The position numbers and the translations under genes were made by a program. 6,494 nt of DNA, from NCBI GenBank assembly GCA_002432095.1, contig DJFQ01000060.1:4671-11164 (forward strand), given 5' to 3'. The DNA is from Marinagarivorans sp. UBA5868 (GTDB lineage: Bacteria > Pseudomonadota > Gammaproteobacteria > Pseudomonadales > Cellvibrionaceae). This document shows, piece after piece, positions 4,051 to 6,494 of this stretch (positions are counted from its first letter, which is position 1; the number at the start of each line of letters is the position of its first letter). Under the pieces are notes generated by a model. The model saw nothing but the letters and a program-made list of their open reading frames with translations, was not told the DNA's origin and did not search any database.

Positions 4051-6494
4051 ATGACCATCTGTCCGCGCGCCGCCCGCGCAACCCTGTTTAAGCTAACGCC
4101 GCTTTTTGCTGCCATTGCCGGCCAATTTTTGCTCGTTAACGGTGCTGGCGCCGCCCCCGCGGGAGGCACAGTGGTCGGAGGCAGCGGGTCAATCCAACAA
4201 AGTGGTCTCGATACCACTGTCACCCAAACGACAGATCGGATGGCCATCGACTGGGCAAGTTTTAATGTCGCCGCCGACGAGCGCGTTGCCTTCGTCCAGC
4301 CAAACGAATCATCAATCGCGCTTAACCGCATTCTCGATGCAAGCGGCAGTCAGATCCTCGGCCGCATCGACGCCAATGGCCAGGTCATCCTGATGAACCC
4401 CAACGGCGTTTTCTTCGGTGCCGGCGCCACCGTGAACGTTGGCGGCCTAGTTGCATCGGGCCTCGCCATCGACACAGATGACTTTATGAACGGCGATCTG
4501 CTTTTGCAGGCCGTGGACGGCACGGCGGGCACGGTGATCAACCACGGCCTGATCAATGCGGCGACAGGAGGCAACGTCGCTCTAATCGGTAAACAAGTTA
4601 CCAATAGCGGTCTGATCAGCGCCCACCTCGGCCATGTGGCACTGGTTTCCGGCAACCAGGCTGTGGTCACTTTTGATGAGCAAGGCCTAATCGGTGTGCG
4701 CGTCGACGAGGCGTCCTTGCAGGCGGAATTGGGCATGGGACCGGGCGTCAATAACAGCGGTACGATCACCGCCTCCGGCGGGAAAATTCTGCTGACCGGC
4801 AGCGTCAGCGAAGATTTATTCGCCCGCGCGGTTAATGCCGGGGATCTGAGTGGCGATACGCAAGCGGTAATTCATGAGGATGGCAGCTTTACACTTGGCG
4901 CGGGTGTCGATGTTCTTAACACCGGAACACTGAGTGTCACCAGCGATAGCGATCCCGCGGGGGATGTTGTGCTGGTCGGGCGCAACGTCAATCAACGCGG
5001 TGTGATTGAGGCTGACCACAGCGTTGGTGGCAAAGCCGGCGGCGTTCATTTGGAAGCGACAAATTCCGTAAGGCTGACCCACGGCGCTTCGATCACTGCT
5101 AACGGCGCCAGCGGAACCGGCGACGTTGTTATTAATGGAGACCGGGTGATCGGCAATTCCGATACCAGTATCCAGACCACTGGGGACACGTCTTTCACTG
5201 CGTATTTGCAGCTAAAAGCGCCCAAGCTCACGACTCAGGATTTGACCGTTAAAAGTATTGGCACCGTGCGGCAAACCGGTGCGCTTGAAGTGACCGGTAC
5301 TGCGCATCTGGCGGTGACCGCAGGGGCGGATGTGCGGCTTAGCGACGCAGGCAATGACTTCAACCGGGTCACCATGGATACCGGGCACACCAGTTTTGTC
5401 ATTCTGCACGACGCCAATGATGTCGAACTCGGTACCCTGGACTTGCTCGACTCCACCGTGCGCGTGAACGCAGATGGCACCATTCACCAAGCGGAGGGCA
5501 GTGCGGCGACTCTTGATGCCAGCGATCTGCATCTTCACGCCGCGAGCATTGAGCTCAGTCAGTTGAGTGAGGGCGGCGGTGTCACCGTTTACGATGGCTG
5601 GTTGAATCTGCAATTCAGTAAATCCATCAATGCGTTGGATGCTGTGAGCGCACCAGGTAGCTTCAACAACAGCCTGATAACCGCCAAGGGCTATAACGGC
5701 GTCGACACACTGATCGCTCGCGGTCAGAGCGAATTCGGCTTAGCGGCAACACTGGATGACTTTTCCGGTATCGACATCGCGGGGCTGACAGCAGCAACCG
5801 CGGCTTTTACTACCATTGGCTATGTTCAACAGACCGGTGCGATTCGCCTGAGCGGGGCTTTCAATTTAAATATGGGCGCGGGCGGCACCGCGTTTCTGAA
5901 TCACCAGGACAACGATTTCCGCAGTGTCAGTTTCAATCTCGGCCACACCAGTGTGGTTGAATTGACGGACGCCAACGACCTGCTGATCGGCAATTTGAAT
6001 GTCACTGATTCCAGCGTCACCTTCACCAGCCTGGGCACCAATTCAATGATTTCGCAGATGGCGATGACCAACATCGATCTCTACGACAGCACCCTGGCGG
6101 TATCTGCAGCGCGCCTATACCTGGGCGACAAACCCTATACCAATTTGCGTCTGCACGGCTTCAGTGATCTGCGTGCGAATTACCTTCGGGGCGCGCGCAT
6201 TTTTGGTTCCAGCAGCAGCCCGGAAGAATTACCGGAATTTGTGCCGTTTCTCACCTATGGTGATGCCGACGCCACCAGCCTCGAAGCACAAGGCCACGGC
6301 AATTTCGCCCTCAATGTCAGCGCCAACGATCTGCAATTCAATATCCATCAGCTACAAGCCACCAACGCACAACTCAGCTCAATTTCGCAGGTTCGCCAAA
6401 CGGGTGCCATTCAGTTGGATGGCGAGCTTTCCCTCAACCTCGCCGCCGAAGCGGATGTGCTGCTAAACCACAGTGAAAATGATGTCGCTAAACT
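4051..6494 (+). CDS. Two-partner-secretion exoprotein TpsA, filamentous haemagglutinin type (3' end outside window)
   Basis: The frame runs uninterrupted for 814 codons to the window end. Residues 1-35 form a Sec signal peptide: basic Arg6, Arg9 and Lys14, a hydrophobic stretch 15-30, and likely cleavage near AGA-A at 34/35. The TPS secretion domain follows with its hallmarks: FN at 71-72, NRIL at 92-95, and the motif around 105-123 including NPNG at 116-119. This domain is known to be recognised by an outer-membrane TpsB transporter. The rest is Gly/Asn/Asp-rich, fits a right-handed beta-helix, and carries large repeats from about residue 373. The only cysteine is Cys4 in the signal peptide, as usual for TpsA proteins. 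ATG 4051 is chosen for the signal peptide and AAGGA at 4039-4043. Role by family: adhesin, haemagglutinin or toxin carrier; the visible part cannot decide, and no TpsB gene is in the window. Confidence 0.9.
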   Translation, partial: MTICPRAARATLFKLTPLFAAIAGQFLLVNGAGAAPAGGTVVGGSGSIQQSGLDTTVTQTTDRMAIDWASFNVAADERVAFVQPNESSIALNRILDASGSQILGRIDANGQVILMNPNGVFFGAGATVNVGGLVASGLAIDTDDFMNGDLLLQAVDGTAGTVINHGLINAATGGNVALIGKQVTNSGLISAHLGHVALVSGNQAVVTFDEQGLIGVRVDEASLQAELGMGPGVNNSGTITASGGKILLTGSVSEDLFARAVNAGDLSGDTQAVIHEDGSFTLGAGVDVLNTGTLSVTSDSDPAGDVVLVGRNVNQRGVIEADHSVGGKAGGVHLEATNSVRLTHGASITANGASGTGDVVINGDRVIGNSDTSIQTTGDTSFTAYLQLKAPKLTTQDLTVKSIGTVRQTGALEVTGTAHLAVTAGADVRLSDAGNDFNRVTMDTGHTSFVILHDANDVELGTLDLLDSTVRVNADGTIHQAEGSAATLDASDLHLHAASIELSQLSEGGGVTVYDGWLNLQFSKSINALDAVSAPGSFNNSLITAKGYNGVDTLIARGQSEFGLAATLDDFSGIDIAGLTAATAAFTTIGYVQQTGAIRLSGAFNLNMGAGGTAFLNHQDNDFRSVSFNLGHTSVVELTDANDLLIGNLNVTDSSVTFTSLGTNSMISQMAMTNIDLYDSTLAVSAARLYLGDKPYTNLRLHGFSDLRANYLRGARIFGSSSSPEELPEFVPFLTYGDADATSLEAQGHGNFALNVSANDLQFNIHQLQATNAQLSSISQVRQTGAIQLDGELSLNLAAEADVLLNHSENDVAK
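5167..5706 (+). repeat. TpsA internal repeat, unit 1 (residues about 373-552)
   Basis: First copy of a diverged protein-level repeat. It opens with a TSIQTTGDTSF-like segment. Its most conserved core is at residues 406-465 (5266-5445): VRQTGA, NDF, GHTSFV, DANDVELG, then LDSTV. The DNA is not noticeably repetitive, so the duplication is old. Confidence 0.65.
5707..6276 (+). repeat. TpsA internal repeat, unit 2 (residues about 553-742)
   Basis: Second copy, opening with TLIARGQSEF. Its core at residues 592-651 (5824-6003) reads VQQTGAI, NDF, GHTSVV, DANDLLIG, then TDSSV. The core is exactly 60 residues in both full units with no gap. Unit edges are approximate. Confidence 0.65.
6277..6494 (+). 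repeat. TpsA internal repeat, unit 3 (cut by window end)
   Basis: Third copy, opening with SLEAQGHGNF at residue 743. Its core starts at residue 781 (6391) with VRQTGAI and reaches NHSENDV before the window ends. The core starts of the three units lie 186 and 189 residues apart. More copies may follow downstream. Confidence 0.6.

Noticed and set aside
3930..4331. 133-codon minus-strand open frame over the start of the TPS gene
   Set aside because: It opposes the signal peptide and secretion domain, which are clearly coding on the + strand.

Overview
The window looks like chromosomal DNA of a plant-polysaccharide-degrading gammaproteobacterium of the Cellvibrio/Saccharophagus type. This is an inference from two family 3 glycoside hydrolases (GH3), one carrying the C-terminal domain typical of the ExoP-type exo-beta-glucosidases of such bacteria, and from a two-partner-secretion exoprotein. 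All three genes are on the + strand. No mobile element, CRISPR array or tRNA/rRNA gene is visible.

Layout: (1) 1-762, the 3' end of an ExoP-type GH3 glucohydrolase gene, closed by a strong intrinsic terminator (777-805). (2) 763-1528, a 766-bp stretch without a convincing protein gene. It is rich in secondary structure: a stem pairing 1002-1009 with 1081-1088, a long imperfect hairpin (1105-1192), three spaced copies of TTGACRACA (1195-1240), a GNRA-capped hairpin (1281-1302) and a textbook terminator (1372-1395). This reads best as an unannotated structured RNA gene or a long attenuated leader, and it is the most interesting part of the window. (3) 1529-3556, a complete GH3 beta-glucosidase without a signal peptide, hence probably cytoplasmic. 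(4) 3557-4050, a 494-bp intergenic stretch with a possible weak terminator, an AT-rich segment with a strong inverted repeat, and two further hairpins that would lie in the leader of the next gene. (5) 4051-6494, the start of a large haemagglutinin-type two-partner-secretion protein (TpsA). It runs open to the window end, so its size and its TpsB transporter cannot be seen. Its visible part has a signal peptide, the TPS secretion domain, and about two and a third copies of a diverged repeat of roughly 185 residues.

How the genes fit together: the two GH3 enzymes could split beta-glucan oligosaccharide breakdown between the envelope or exterior (ExoP type) and the cytoplasm (second enzyme). 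The TpsA protein could serve in adhesion to surfaces such as plant material. The terminator after the first gene and the long spacers argue for three separate transcription units rather than one operon.
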